From: Acorus gramineus
Lineage: Eukaryota > Streptophyta > Magnoliopsida > Acorales > Acoraceae
Reading direction: 5' to 3'
Assembly: GCA_030737835.1 (NCBI GenBank)
Contig: CM060855.1
Coordinates: 18,426,378-18,490,377, forward strand
Length of the DNA stretch: 64,000 nucleotides
In this document: piece after piece, positions 12,941 through 23,600 of the stretch
Numbering within the stretch: position 1 is the stretch's first letter
Layout of the letters: each line of letters starts with the position of its first letter
The notes under the pieces: model-generated
What the model was told of the DNA's origin: nothing
Database searches by the model: none
The model's input: only the letters and a program-made list of their open reading frames with translations
Made by a program: the position numbers and the translations under genes

Positions 12941-13135
12941 TCTCCTCATGACGAAGTATTCATCATTCTGTGATGCCTCCTCTTTCCCTTGTTTCTCCGT
13001 TTCTTCTTCTTCTCCCTCCTCTTTTTCTTCTGTATCCTCATCTTCTTCTTCTTCTTCATCTTCCTCCTCCTTTCATTCTTTATCCTCTTTTTCTTCATCA
13101 TCTTCCTCCTCCTTTTCCAGTCCAGCATTTTGAGC
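12861..13135 (-). pseudogene. Acidic, coding-like remnant
   Basis: One minus-strand frame reads a long Glu/Asp/Lys stretch, interrupted by one stop (the TGA at about 13077), then continues through SQNDEYFVMRRCDFDFIS, GDGGDGSGG and ELPADRLICHSL to another stop. The end of this frame does not look like random low-complexity translation. Acidic tracts of this kind occur in nuclear and transposon-encoded proteins. I do not recognise the protein and find no partner exon with certainty. The opposite strand and the Lys/Arg frame are shadows of the same (GAA/GAG) tract. Confidence 0.3.
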
Positions 13136-14200
13136 CCTCAATAAGTCCATTTTTCTTTTCAGGACCTCCACATATAAAATTAGAATCAAAACCCAACAAA
13201 AAAGGGGAAATTTTTGAAAATAACCCTCTAAAAAAAGAATTTCATTTTTGACCTAGGATCAGTGTATTTATAAAACTGGCCCTGGGGATTGTTTTGACCC
13301 GGTCAGCACGCCCGGACCATCTATTGCCATGGTGGAGACTTGATTACTAATCACGTCTCCGCCGTTTCACCCCCACGCGCACACTGATCCGCACCGCGTG
13401 CATGGGTCGAAGCGCGCGGGAGGTGATTAAATTTTTTTTCTTTAACAAGACTATTTACACTTTTAGTTCAATAAATTATTTATCAAAATGTAATAAATAG
13501 ATTTCATTGGGTGTAGAAAAAATTCATAAAATGATCTATTTGTAAACAAACATAAAAAAATAAACAGATGATCTATTCTCGAATACAAATAATTCTCATT
13601 TTTCTTCTTACTGACTTTTCATCCACTGCATGGGTATGGCCATTTCTTTGTTCCATCACCAGCACCCATCCACATATATATTCACTATCCTCATCTTGTT
13701 ATGAATAATAAAGTGGTGTTGTGTGAGTGATAGTGTAAGCTAAGAGTGATGAGTTGTGGTGTGTGAGAATGGATTAATAAAAGTGATTGATGGATTGAAG
13801 TTGTATATATGATGGTCTGTAGGGAAATTGAGTGCATGTGTAGGGAGAGGTGGGGTGTACAAAGTGATGGGAGAGATGGATGTGTAAAAGATAAGTAATA
13901 ATGAAAAGAGGGAGTGAAAAGATATGGTTTTTTAAAAAATAACAACAAAACAACAACAACAACAATAAACTAGATGGTTGGGTGGAACAGAGAAAGAAAA
14001 TAGAGATAGATGCATGTAAATGCATGATATATTTGAATGTAGGAATGTAGTGTTTAATTGTTCTGAAAAAAAATGATGTATTTGAGACAAGTATTGAATT
14101 GATTTAAATATTGCATGTGATAAGTAAATTGGATTCTAAACCGACAAAATAGGGTATCTACAATCTCAATCTACTTAAATATGTTTGTCAAAGTGCATTG
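13136..14200. other. Intergenic DNA with a small GC-rich island
   Basis: A GC-rich patch (about 13290-13425, with CGCGTGCATGGG and GCGCGCGGGAGG) stands out from AT-rich surroundings and holds no long frame; it may be the end of an unrecognised transposon. From 13690 to 14030 the plus strand is purine-rich and gives low-complexity frames on the minus strand that I do not believe are genes. Confidence 0.35.
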
Positions 14201-14207
14201 AAGTAAT

Positions 14208-14748
14208 CACTTCTCATACCTCCATCACTGGCATTCCTCAAAGGAATATATCCCTCACATTCACCTTTAATCATATCTATATACTGTTATTTGTCTATGT
14301 ATACACCCTTATTTGTCTATGCATACACTCTTAATCATATCTGTGTACACTGTTATTAATCTAAGTATACACTCTTGTTTGTCTATGTATATACCCGAGC
14401 ATAATCCAATTCAGAACCATAAGAACAAAAATTCAGAATCCAATAAACACTTATTTGTCTATGTATACACAAGAGTGTTATTTGTCTATGTATACACCCT
14501 TATTTGTCTATGCATACACCCTTAATCATATTTGTGTACACTGTTATTTGTCTAAGTATACACTCTTGTTTGTCTATGTATATACCCGAGCATAATCCAA
14601 TTCAGAACCATAAGAACAAAAATTCAGAATCCAATAAACACTTGCATCAATTCCAAACAAATCCACAAAGTATTCACCATCCTCACCCATTCACTTCTCG
14701 TATCTCCATCACTGACATTCCTCAAAGGAATATATCCCTCACATTCAC
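14208..14748 (+). repeat. Nested direct repeats (191-bp period inside a 57-bp direct repeat)
   Basis: A unit of about 166 bp, beginning GTTATTTGTCTATG and ending near CCAATAAACACTT, occurs at about 14286 and again at 14477, giving a 191-bp period. Outside these, a 57-bp block beginning CACTTCTC and ending CCCTCACATTCAC lies at 14208-14264 and at 14692-14748, with few differences. The block is non-coding. Confidence 0.75.
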
Positions 14749-15036
14749 ATGTAACACCAAAACAAACAAAACATCCATCTATCAAGTTCAATTGTGGGGT
14801 TTTTTTTTTTAATCAATTCAACATTTCATATGAAACCTCACATGCCCAGAGTCTCCAATTGCACACACATCAGGTCAATAGGAATCCAAAACCCAACAAA
14901 AACACAAAAAACCAAAACATCCTAACCACAAAAATATCACATTTTCAAAAAAAAAATCAATCCATCTCTTTCAAAGATAAAAAAAAAAAAAAATCTAATT
15001 CCTAGCGAGAGGGGTGGGGGTCTAAAAACTTATGGA

Positions 15037-15305
15037 AAATGATACACTCAGTTACATTCACCAACCAAAACTCAGACCTCACATGTTTTCATTTTTTTCT
15101 AGATAGTAAACATCATCTAATGAGGTATATACTTTGATAAAAAGTACATATCGCTCCATTTCGAATTGAATAAACCTATTTTTAATAAGTGTAAAATTTT
15201 TTTTAGTAAAATATATACATCATCTAACAAGGTATATGCTTCATTGAATCTGTACGAAGTATATAGGTTTGTGTTTAGACCGAGAAAAAAACTGAGTGTG
15301 ACAGC
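15037..15305. mobile_element. MITE family T copy (TACACTNAGT ends)
   Basis: The left end GATACACTCAGTT matches, on the other strand, the right end AACTGAGTGTGACA. The inside carries the family's marker, ATCATCTAATGAGGTATATACTTT and a second, similar AAGGTATATGCTTCATTGAAT. Related pieces occur at 44535-45033, 45312-45600, 46740-46890 and 48910-49122. It is non-coding. Confidence 0.55.
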
Positions 15306-15309
15306 ACTC

Positions 15310-15553
15310 AAAACTTATAGAATGATAGAGGGTGGTGTTGATGGTGAGGTGGGAGATCTCGTCGACCTTGGGCCTGAAGAGGGCAAACGCGGAGGAGAAG
15401 CTGAACCCATCGTCCTTATGTACCTTTGTGTCCGCGCACGGTGAGATCTGGGGAAGAGAGTGAGGTGGAGTGCGATTTCGGACGGAGAGAGTGGGCGGAG
15501 TTGGCGAGACTTGGGGGGGTGGGGGTTGGTTGGGAGAGGGTGCATTTAAATAG
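15310..15553 (-). other. GC-rich exon-like island, not assigned
   Basis: On the minus strand a TATA-like CCTATTTAAATG (about 15544-15555) is followed by GC-rich DNA. One open frame there contains HKDDGFSFSSAFALFRPK and then VDEISHLTINTTLYHS, which reads like real protein. A second frame begins MGSASPPRLPSSG. The frames run into a MITE at 15305. I cannot identify the family and see no downstream exon. It could be the first exon of a broken gene, a gene fragment carried by a transposon, or chance. Confidence 0.25.
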
Positions 15554-15666
15554 GAGGGTAGAATAAGCATAGCATTTTTAACGACCGTTTAGGGTCTGTT
15601 AGTGAGAGGGACCCTAATTAAGTTTTTCATTGTTTTTTGAAAAAATCCAAAATAACCCCTTGTAGA

Positions 15667-16074
15667 TAGGGGTGGTAAATGAGCCAAACGAGTCGAGCTT
15701 TGACATGTTCAAGTTCGGCTCATTTATAAATGAGTCGAGTCGAGTCGAGCTCACGAGCCTCAATGAGCCTAGCGTTTTTCTTCATTTTAGGGATTTTAGG
15801 GATTGAAAACAAAATTTTAGCCTAAATGAGCCTAAACGAGCATAGCTTTATATTAATTTAATGTTCTTATTTTATAAAAGAGTTTAGTCAAGTTTCAATT
15901 AAGTTTTTTATAACATAACGAGTCGAATTTGAACACAAAATGAAGCTCGATCCAGGTCCCGAGCCTAATCGAGTTTTAAAAATGGTTCAAGCTCGCTCAT
16001 TTGTCTAATTGAACGAGCCTGAACGAGTTCAAACCGAGCCGAGCCCGAACGGCTTAGTTCGTTTACCAGCCCTA
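15667..16074. mobile_element. Non-autonomous hAT-type element, 408 bp
   Basis: An exact 8-bp target-site duplication, CTTGTAGA, flanks it (15659-15666 and 16075-16082). The ends are inverted: TAGGGGTGGTAAATGAGCC at the left and, read on the other strand, TAGGGCTGGTAAACGAAC at the right. The body is made of repeated GAGTCGAGTCGAG-like and GAGCCTAAACGAG-like motifs. It has no transposase. Confidence 0.85.
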
Positions 16075-16082
16075 CTTGTAGA

Positions 16083-17006
16083 TTGCTTGAAATCCATATA
16101 ACCCCCTGAAATTTTCTAAAATTCATATAAGCCCCTGAAAACACCTATGTAAATTCAACCAATACCCTGAGTTAAACTTCCGTTAACATATTAGGAATAT
16201 TTAGTGAATATTTCGTTTGGTTAACCCTCATTGAAAACATAGTACCAAAAACCTCATACAATGTATTAAAAATACAAAAACCCTCCATAAATGACGATTT
16301 TACCTCTTTAATAGATTATAAAACCCTACACGGAGGTATAAAATCATCATTTATAAAGAATTTTTTGTATTTTTAACATATTATAAGGTTTTTTTGGTAC
16401 ACTATATTTTCAATCAGGGTTAACAAAACTAAATATTAGTCGAATATTCTTTATCTATTAATGGAAATTTAACTCAGAGGGTTATTTGGATTTACATAAG
16501 CCCCCGTTTGTTTTGGGTATAAGGCTGTGGATAACCCCAGATAATAATTTTTGTGTGTTTGTTTACCCCAGATAACCCTTGATAATGTATGCCAGAATAA
16601 ATTGGTATAAAGTGGTATATGGATTCCAATCAACCCCTAGAATTAAAGTTATCCTAGGTTATTCCACCCAAAGAATATGTGGGCCCACTGTCAAATCAAC
16701 TGTCATCACTTCTTATAAATCACATATCAAATCAACTATCATTATTTTTTTACCTTTTTAAATCCTTATCCCATACTTTATTCACATTTTACCCAAACAA
16801 CAAAACATTTATTTTTATGTTTACCAACGAGAATAATTCAAAACACAACCAAACACAAAATCATTTTATCCTTATTTATACTCACTTATGCTTGGATAAA
16901 TGTATACCCAAGAATAAAATTTATCCCCGTTTCAAACATGGGCTAAGTGTTTTCATGGGTTATATGAACTTTAAGAAAAGTCTTAGGGTTATATGGATTT
17001 CAGGCA
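16083..17006. mobile_element. Foldback element, family F1, copy 2 (interrupted)
   Basis: Left arm GCTTGAAATCCATATAACCCC and right arm, on the other strand, GCCTGAAATCCATATAACCC are inverted repeats that continue for over 70 bp. A central inverted block around 16240-16420 gives the family's full palindromic layout. A Tourist-type element splits it at 16500-16943. Without that insertion it would be about 480 bp, close to the 440-bp copy at 36116-36553. It is non-coding. Confidence 0.75.
16500..16943. mobile_element. Tourist-type (PIF/Harbinger) MITE nested in F1
   Basis: TAA is duplicated at 16497-16499 and 16944-16946. The ends are imperfect inverted repeats: GCCCCCGTTTGTTTTGGG at the left and GCCCATGTTTGAAACGGG on the other strand at the right. 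The uninterrupted F1 copy at 36116-36553 shows the empty site (TTTACGTAAGTATTTTCAT), which confirms the insertion point. Confidence 0.85.
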
Positions 17007-17014
17007 GTTTACTG

Positions 17015-17490
17015 TAGGCTTGTCAATCGGACGGATACGAATCGGATAGACCCATATCCGTATCCGAATTGAATATGCGAAAAAATATCCGTATCCAATA
17101 TCCGATGAATATTCCAAAATTCATATCTGTATCTGATCCGAAAATCCAGATACGGATTCGGATAATATCTGAAATATCCGAACCAAATTAAAATATAAAA
17201 AATTTATAAAATCTTAAGTCTTAACATGGTTAAATAGGTATAAATCAAAGACATAAAAACACAAATCCTAATATAGTTAAACAAGTATCCAACATGGTTA
17301 AATAGGTTTGTTGTTTTGCCCTAGATCATGAGCCATTGGATTTTCATCTAATGGTTGAAACTAATTCTAACATATATAAATAAAATAACAGTTCAGATAC
17401 GGATATAGGCTATATCCGATCCGATCCGAAAATTTTCGGATACGAATTTGGATCTGATACAGATATTTTTTCGGATAATTGACAGACTTA
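17015..17490. mobile_element. Non-autonomous hAT-type element, 476 bp, next to SDN5 promoter
   Basis: The exact 8-bp duplication GTTTACTG flanks it (17007-17014 and 17491-17498). The ends are inverted: TAGGCTTGTCAATCGGA at the left and TAAGTCTGTCAATTATCCGA on the other strand at the right. The body repeats GGATACGGATAT-like motifs around TATCCGA. It ends about 160 bp before the SDN5 start codon. Confidence 0.88.
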
Positions 17491-17651
17491 GTTTACTGGG
17501 GTTATTTGGATTCCCCCCCCCCCCTTCTTCTCATATCAGTACTGCCACGTTCAAATAACCTAAACAATGTATCAGTGGTCTCTTCCCCTCAAAAACCTTC
17601 TTCTTTGCCCAATTTCTATTCCCACCACCCCTACCAAAATCCTTCTCCACC

Positions 17652-20600
17652 ATGGCCTCTCCATCTCATCCAAAACACCAAACCCTAGAAATCCAAAACC
17701 CTAACGTAGACAAAGAGAATGTCAAAGACAAAGACACAGACCCTACCTCCTCCTCGTCCTCCTCCTCCGCCGCCGCCGCCGATGATGATGGCTTCTCCGC
17801 CTTCTTCGACGTCTACGGTCCCAATGTAAGTTTTTTTTCCCCTTCTCCATCTATTGATATATGAAGGCATGCGATGCTTATTACGTCCTCTTGTAAATTT
17901 TGGGTTGCCCGTGAAATTTTGAATTTTTTGTGGTTTTTTTTTTTAACTTTTATTTTTTGTGAATTTATGAAAGAGTAAGAATTTGGGTAATTATGTTCTC
18001 TGTGAATTTTGGGTTGCCCGTGAAATTTTGAATTTTTTTTTTTTTTTTTTTGAATTTATGAAAGAGTAAAAATTTGGGTAGGAACTGGTTGAGGTTTTTG
18101 AAGTCGTGGGATGGCGATGACTGGAAGGGTTCTTGGAATCTTGATACAGAGGAGGCGCTGATTTGAGGTTTCTTGCGTGCGCTTTGATTTCTATGGAATG
18201 GTGCGTCGGGGTGACGTTTGTTTGAAGTAGAAGGTGTGAATGGGACTGGGAGAGAAGGGCGATGGTTTATGTGATAAATGTGTTTAAAAAGCGGGATTAA
18301 GTGGGTGTCTATTCAGAATTGGCCCTAACCTGCCGTTGGATTAAGCAGTTAGGCGGGGATGAAGCAGAGTTTAGTATGGTTAATTTGATTTTTTTCTCTT
18401 TTCCCCAGTTTTATTGCATTTATTTTATTATTTTGTTTTATTAACCGCTAGATATAGATATTATATTTTTCATTTAAAAAAAAATTAATCGAGTAATCCA
18501 TCCTTAATCCCCGCCTAACCCATTAATCCTTAGACGGTTACTGACCGCTCGACTAAACATTGTGTGTAATTTTAATAGATGCATCACATTGAGAAGGAAA
18601 AAGTGCTTTATGCATTGGGGGAAGGCCATGAAAGTGGGGATACTTGGCAACTTGGCATTTTCTATAGTTTGCCTATAATTGTAATGCTCAAAACAAATGT
18701 CAAGCTTGGAGGACAGGAGGATTGAATGATTGGATGAGAATTGGCTTATTGTTTTGGAAGGGGATTCAAGATATTAAGAAGTTATGGGACATGATTTTTT
18801 TATGATGAATCCCTTTTTGAAGCCTTTCAAGAGGAAAAATTGTAGTGGGCTTTTTCTGATTCAAGAAAATTCCAGGTTTTTTCATATTATAGTGAAAATA
18901 TACTAGAATCTGGTACAAAATAGTCTAGTGAAATAGTCTCTCTCTCTCTCAAAAAAAAAAAAAAACCATTGGAAATTTTGGCATGCATACTAACTCAAGA
19001 AAATATGAAGAGTGCTTGGAGATTAGCCAGTATGTGCTCTTTTGGCACATTGAATAGAGATATTGCTTCACAAATCCTCGTAAAACTTGAAAGGTTAAAG
19101 AGAAAGAATTTGAATTTTGATTGTCCTCGGTCTTTTTGTAGGAAGCTGTGCGGTTTAGATGGACCTGTAGTATTAGCAGAGAAGGAAGAGTTCATGATAT
19201 GGCTTGTGCGGTTTCTGGTATGCTGGGGTTTATGGTTGTATAGAAATGGATGGTGTTTGATGACGTATATGTGTATGCAGTGGGCCTGTGGTGGAGAATT
19301 CAAAGATGCGTTATATCTAAATGATATAGATTAGAAGCTAGTCCCTAGGGAGAAGGTTTCTTGCCTTTTCTGAACATTACAATGATACCCTCCGTGCTTC
19401 CTTTAATGTTATCTTTCTGTTTATCTTTTCTTGTCTCTCCTGTTATTGGAAGTTGGACTGCAATATTCCCCTACATTCCTCTATTGGCCATACCATGACT
19501 TTTTTATGCGGGAAGGTGGTGGTACTTTCCAATTCTTTTTTCAAAGAAGATTGACAATTTTTAGGAAACTGTGGTGTGTTTTTATTTATTACTTTCTGTA
19601 CCAACTAAATTCTTGTCCATGAACAACTAACCGATGGTGAAATGATGTTGGCTGCATTTCTGGTTGTAATCGCTGCAGTGGTTACATTTTTGACCATTTT
19701 TATTGTTTTATTCAGGCCAAGGCAGATGTTGTTTTTAATAATACATCTGCTGATACAAAACTAAATCTACAGGTAAGGTTAACATGACTTGTCAAGCACT
19801 GTATCATTTCTATACATTTTTCAGTTTTTAATATGCACGCACAAAGTCAGTCTGATGAACAGTGAATCTATCTTTGAACAGGACATTCAAGGACTTGTGA
19901 TGTGGGTCCTTGCTGAAGGATTCATGCCACCTTGGGTTTTTATCAAGGTGAGAAGTCTCTACTTGTTTTGTGGCATGAGAGATCAACAAGATGCATGCAT
20001 TGTTTAAAATTAACAAGGTTTTAATCCATATAATATCATATCACATAATATCATACCACTTTGGAATATGTTTCATAGGATCTAGGCAATTTTCTTCCAG
20101 CTCATTGGATGTCCACCTTTATTCCTTCTGTAAATTCCCCATCAGCTGATTGCTTGGACTTGGAAAATTCAATCGAGCCATTTATATGATTTTCATGCTA
20201 TAAGAAAATACCATGTGCTTTCAAACTATCTTATATTTGTTGAACAATGATCAAGGTTTAAAACCCAGCTCGAACTGGCTAATCAGATCAGTTTAACCCA
20301 AACCGGAGGATTGGCTAGACTAGACATTTGCTTCAAATCTGGTTTTATAAAACCTCTCGGTCTGATTGGTTTAGATGACTGGTAATCCGGTTTGATCAAA
20401 TGATCCAATTTTAAAATGAAAGCCTAACATGGATTGAATTCCCCACTCGTTCTCATTTTGGTTTTTTTCTTTCACTCTGCAACCTCCCCAATCTCGTATT
20501 CCCTTGGAGTGACGGACTGAAGACATTTTCTCCACGATCAAAACATGAAAACACAACAGTTTTTGACATGTTGATTGCACCATTCGATTCTGTTTACCTT

Positions 20601-23600
20601 TCTGTCAGTGTTTTCTTTGTAACAAGAGGCATCCATTGTTGTAGATCTGAAATTTGGTCCTGTTTGTGGAGGAAAATGTATAATCTTCTTTCCTTTCACT
20701 TTACCATTTGTGATCATTGTTTATTACATGTCAAACTCCCTCCCCCTGTATTATTTGCAACTTGCATACTTTCCTATACATAAGGCCTGTAATGGTCAAA
20801 TCCAAAGTGACTTTGTGAAAGAAGAAGATAGCGTGTGTTGTAGATTTTGGAAGGGAAAAATTGTATTTGAAGATTACGTGGGTAAAAAGATTTGAAGAGC
20901 TCATCAGAACAGGAACAAATAGGCTCATAATTGGAAGATGGAGAAGTGTAAATGGATTACTTGCTTAAAATGTGAGTTCGAAAAGGGGTGGAGAAGAATC
21001 ACCATGGCATGGGGGAAAGGTGGAGGTTCGAGAGTTCTTAGCTAGTGTAAGAATGGCTCAAGAGATGGTGAAATAAGGGAAACTGAGGCAAGATGGATAA
21101 AATTACAATTTTTATTTCACGCAGCTTGTTTGACAGTCTGGCTTTAAAGGACTGAGATCTTTAAGAGGAGGTTGATCTGCATAGAGAATACTTGGTCTTC
21201 CTTTGTTTCACTCTTAGAAGATCGAAGGAAATTTATTTTGGGGCTGATTCTATGAACACTGTATTGGGTAGGGTTGAGTGATTGTACAAGAGATCATAAC
21301 TTAAAAGATCGTGGGTGGGATATTCTGGGTCTTTTGGACTCCTCAACTCAATTTGCTTTTTTTTTTTGGTTATTTGTTGCTCTCGGCTCTTGTTTTTAAA
21401 GTCAAACTCCTGATTTAATATAGCTCAGATTGTGTGCTCCCATCTTTTCTCCCAAAAAAAGGCTCCCCAGGGTATATTATGTGATCATTGATTTGCTTGG
21501 CATATTTGTGTTAAAGATCAAGTCATCAGTAATCACCCCTCACTTACTCAGCCTAAGCATTTCATTTTCCAGTGCCGCGAGGGTGGACTTTGTGAATGGT
21601 ATTTTATGTATTGAGGAGTATGTAGCAGGGGACCCAGTTTGTGGTCATGGCTATCTTTGCTACTATTCGACCCGTGGGGTGTGGTGTATGTATCTAGACT
21701 TGTTTTCTTATTTATCTAATGAATCGTGGCCTACCTGCCATTTTCGTAAAAAACAGAAAGAAAAAAAGAAAGAAAAGCAATGAAAACTCCTTTTTGATTT
21801 CATTCCTGTTTGACCTTGTATGACCGCCAGGCTGGCCTGTCCTACCTCCTCACCAGGTCAGTTATCATGACCACACACACAACCAAAAAGCCTTGTCACA
21901 TCTCCCATCAATTTGGGTTAGACTTGAAGTATCATTTGAGCAATGTTTTCCTACCGGCTGTTTAGGCTTTCTTGTCAACACCCAAAGCATTATACCAAGT
22001 TTCTAATTCAAGATCAGTTGGCAGGTAGATGGAGGCTACTTATTACAAAGCATATCAACTCCTAAAGCATTTCTTGTTGTAACAACACAAAGTTCCTAAA
22101 CATAGATAGTTGGAAGGTAGTGAATCTTAACTTATTACCTGCAAAGAACAATGTACGGATATATGCTACAGACAAATATATGTGATTATGCTACCAAGTT
22201 TTCGAGTGTGAGTTTTACTATCAGCACTTAAATATACCTTGGCTCCTAAACTGACAGGAACATACTTTTCTTTTCTCTGTTTTTGTAGAATATGAAAATC
22301 AATATTTACCATCTTCTTCTTTTTCTTGAGAATTTTTTTTCCCTTCATTACATTAGTGTCATTTTCTTTTTTTGTATTGTTATTTTGACCTGTTTATCTC
22401 TTATTCCAGAAAGTTCATCTAATCAGTTTTGTGCATGCTGGTCTTGCTTATTCGAGATAGTCAACACCCATGCAATTGCTAAACATAAATCAACATGATT
22501 TTCTTTTACCCAGCTAATCTTTCCTCCTAACTTGCAGAACAAACCACTTATATCGAAAGTGGTCCTTCTCTATGTTCCAGGGCTTGATGCAGCTTTATAC
22601 TTGTCAGAGTCCAGTTCACTTTCTGGCCTTAAGGAAAGCTGTGGTAATCCAAAGCCGGTTTTAGCTCCGAGGTACATGGTGAAAGACAAGATAGATTCTG
22701 AATTTGCATATCTAATTTTTTTTCCTTGTTCTTTCTGTGTAACTGTAACATGCAGTATGCATTCGGTTATTCTGCAGGTTCACTGTATTTTTCAAAGTTC
22801 ATTATTTTCTAACTGTATATCTCATTATTTGTTAAATATCAGCTGTGTATCAGATGATATGCAAACTGTAGATGCACTTCTGACATGCAAAATTAAAAGA
22901 AAGCGAGAGGAGATTTATTCAGTTTTCAAGAGGTCCAACCAAAATTCTGAGGAAGGTGTGTTTGAAGAACATGATCTATTTTTATCTGTAGACCATGTTG
23001 CTTTATATTGTAGGCTTTTGTGTCTTTTTATGTATATGCAGGATGATATAGAATCCATTATCTTTCATATAATGTATAATGTGCAAGATGTCCAATACTT
23101 TGTACCTGACCTTACCTGTACCGTTTCCATATCTTGTACCCATGCCAAGGTTTTAGCAAATATGATTTTGTACATGACATAAAAATTGACAATGTGAAAA
23201 ATTTCATTCCCACATCTTGTTCGTCCAAAAAGACCTTGGAATTATCAAACACCATAGTTTGTTGCTTGTACATATGCATAACCTATTTTAAAATGAGATA
23301 TAACTTCGTGAAGAAACTTTATCTGATTTGTGCAATTGACTTGTGGATCTTTTGCTGGATTGCTTGTGCTACATGAGGTACTGACCTTCGTTTCATTTTC
23401 AGTCAATGTGTCTAATATAAACCACAGAAAATATGGTCTCTATATGTCATAATCATAGCATGATGATCTAAGAGTGCCCTGAATACCCTCATGAAATCAA
23501 CCTTTTTGTGTTTCAAAATTGTTTCTTTCAACTAAACTTCTCAAATGTGTGAAAGGCACTTATTGATTTTGGAATGATTTTTTCAGGGATTTGTGCTTCT

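Noticed and set aside
12946-13133. Lys/Arg-rich and Ser-rich frames on both strands
   Set aside because: They are other-frame readings of one GAA/GAG-rich tract.
13691-14025. Two overlapping minus-strand frames rich in His, Ser, Leu and Tyr
   Set aside because: They are low-complexity translations of a purine-rich strand with no domain or splice context.
14208-14748. Possible CRISPR-like array
   Set aside because: Only two unequal copies with long units; this is ordinary plant tandem duplication.
14313-14812. Repeated frames containing SMYIPEHNPIQNHKNKNSES
   Set aside because: The likeness between the two frames comes from the underlying DNA direct repeat, not from a repeated protein.
22532-23182. 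216-codon plus-strand frame
   Set aside because: It reads through SDN5 exons 4 and 5 and the introns between and after them; only the spliced parts match the protein family.
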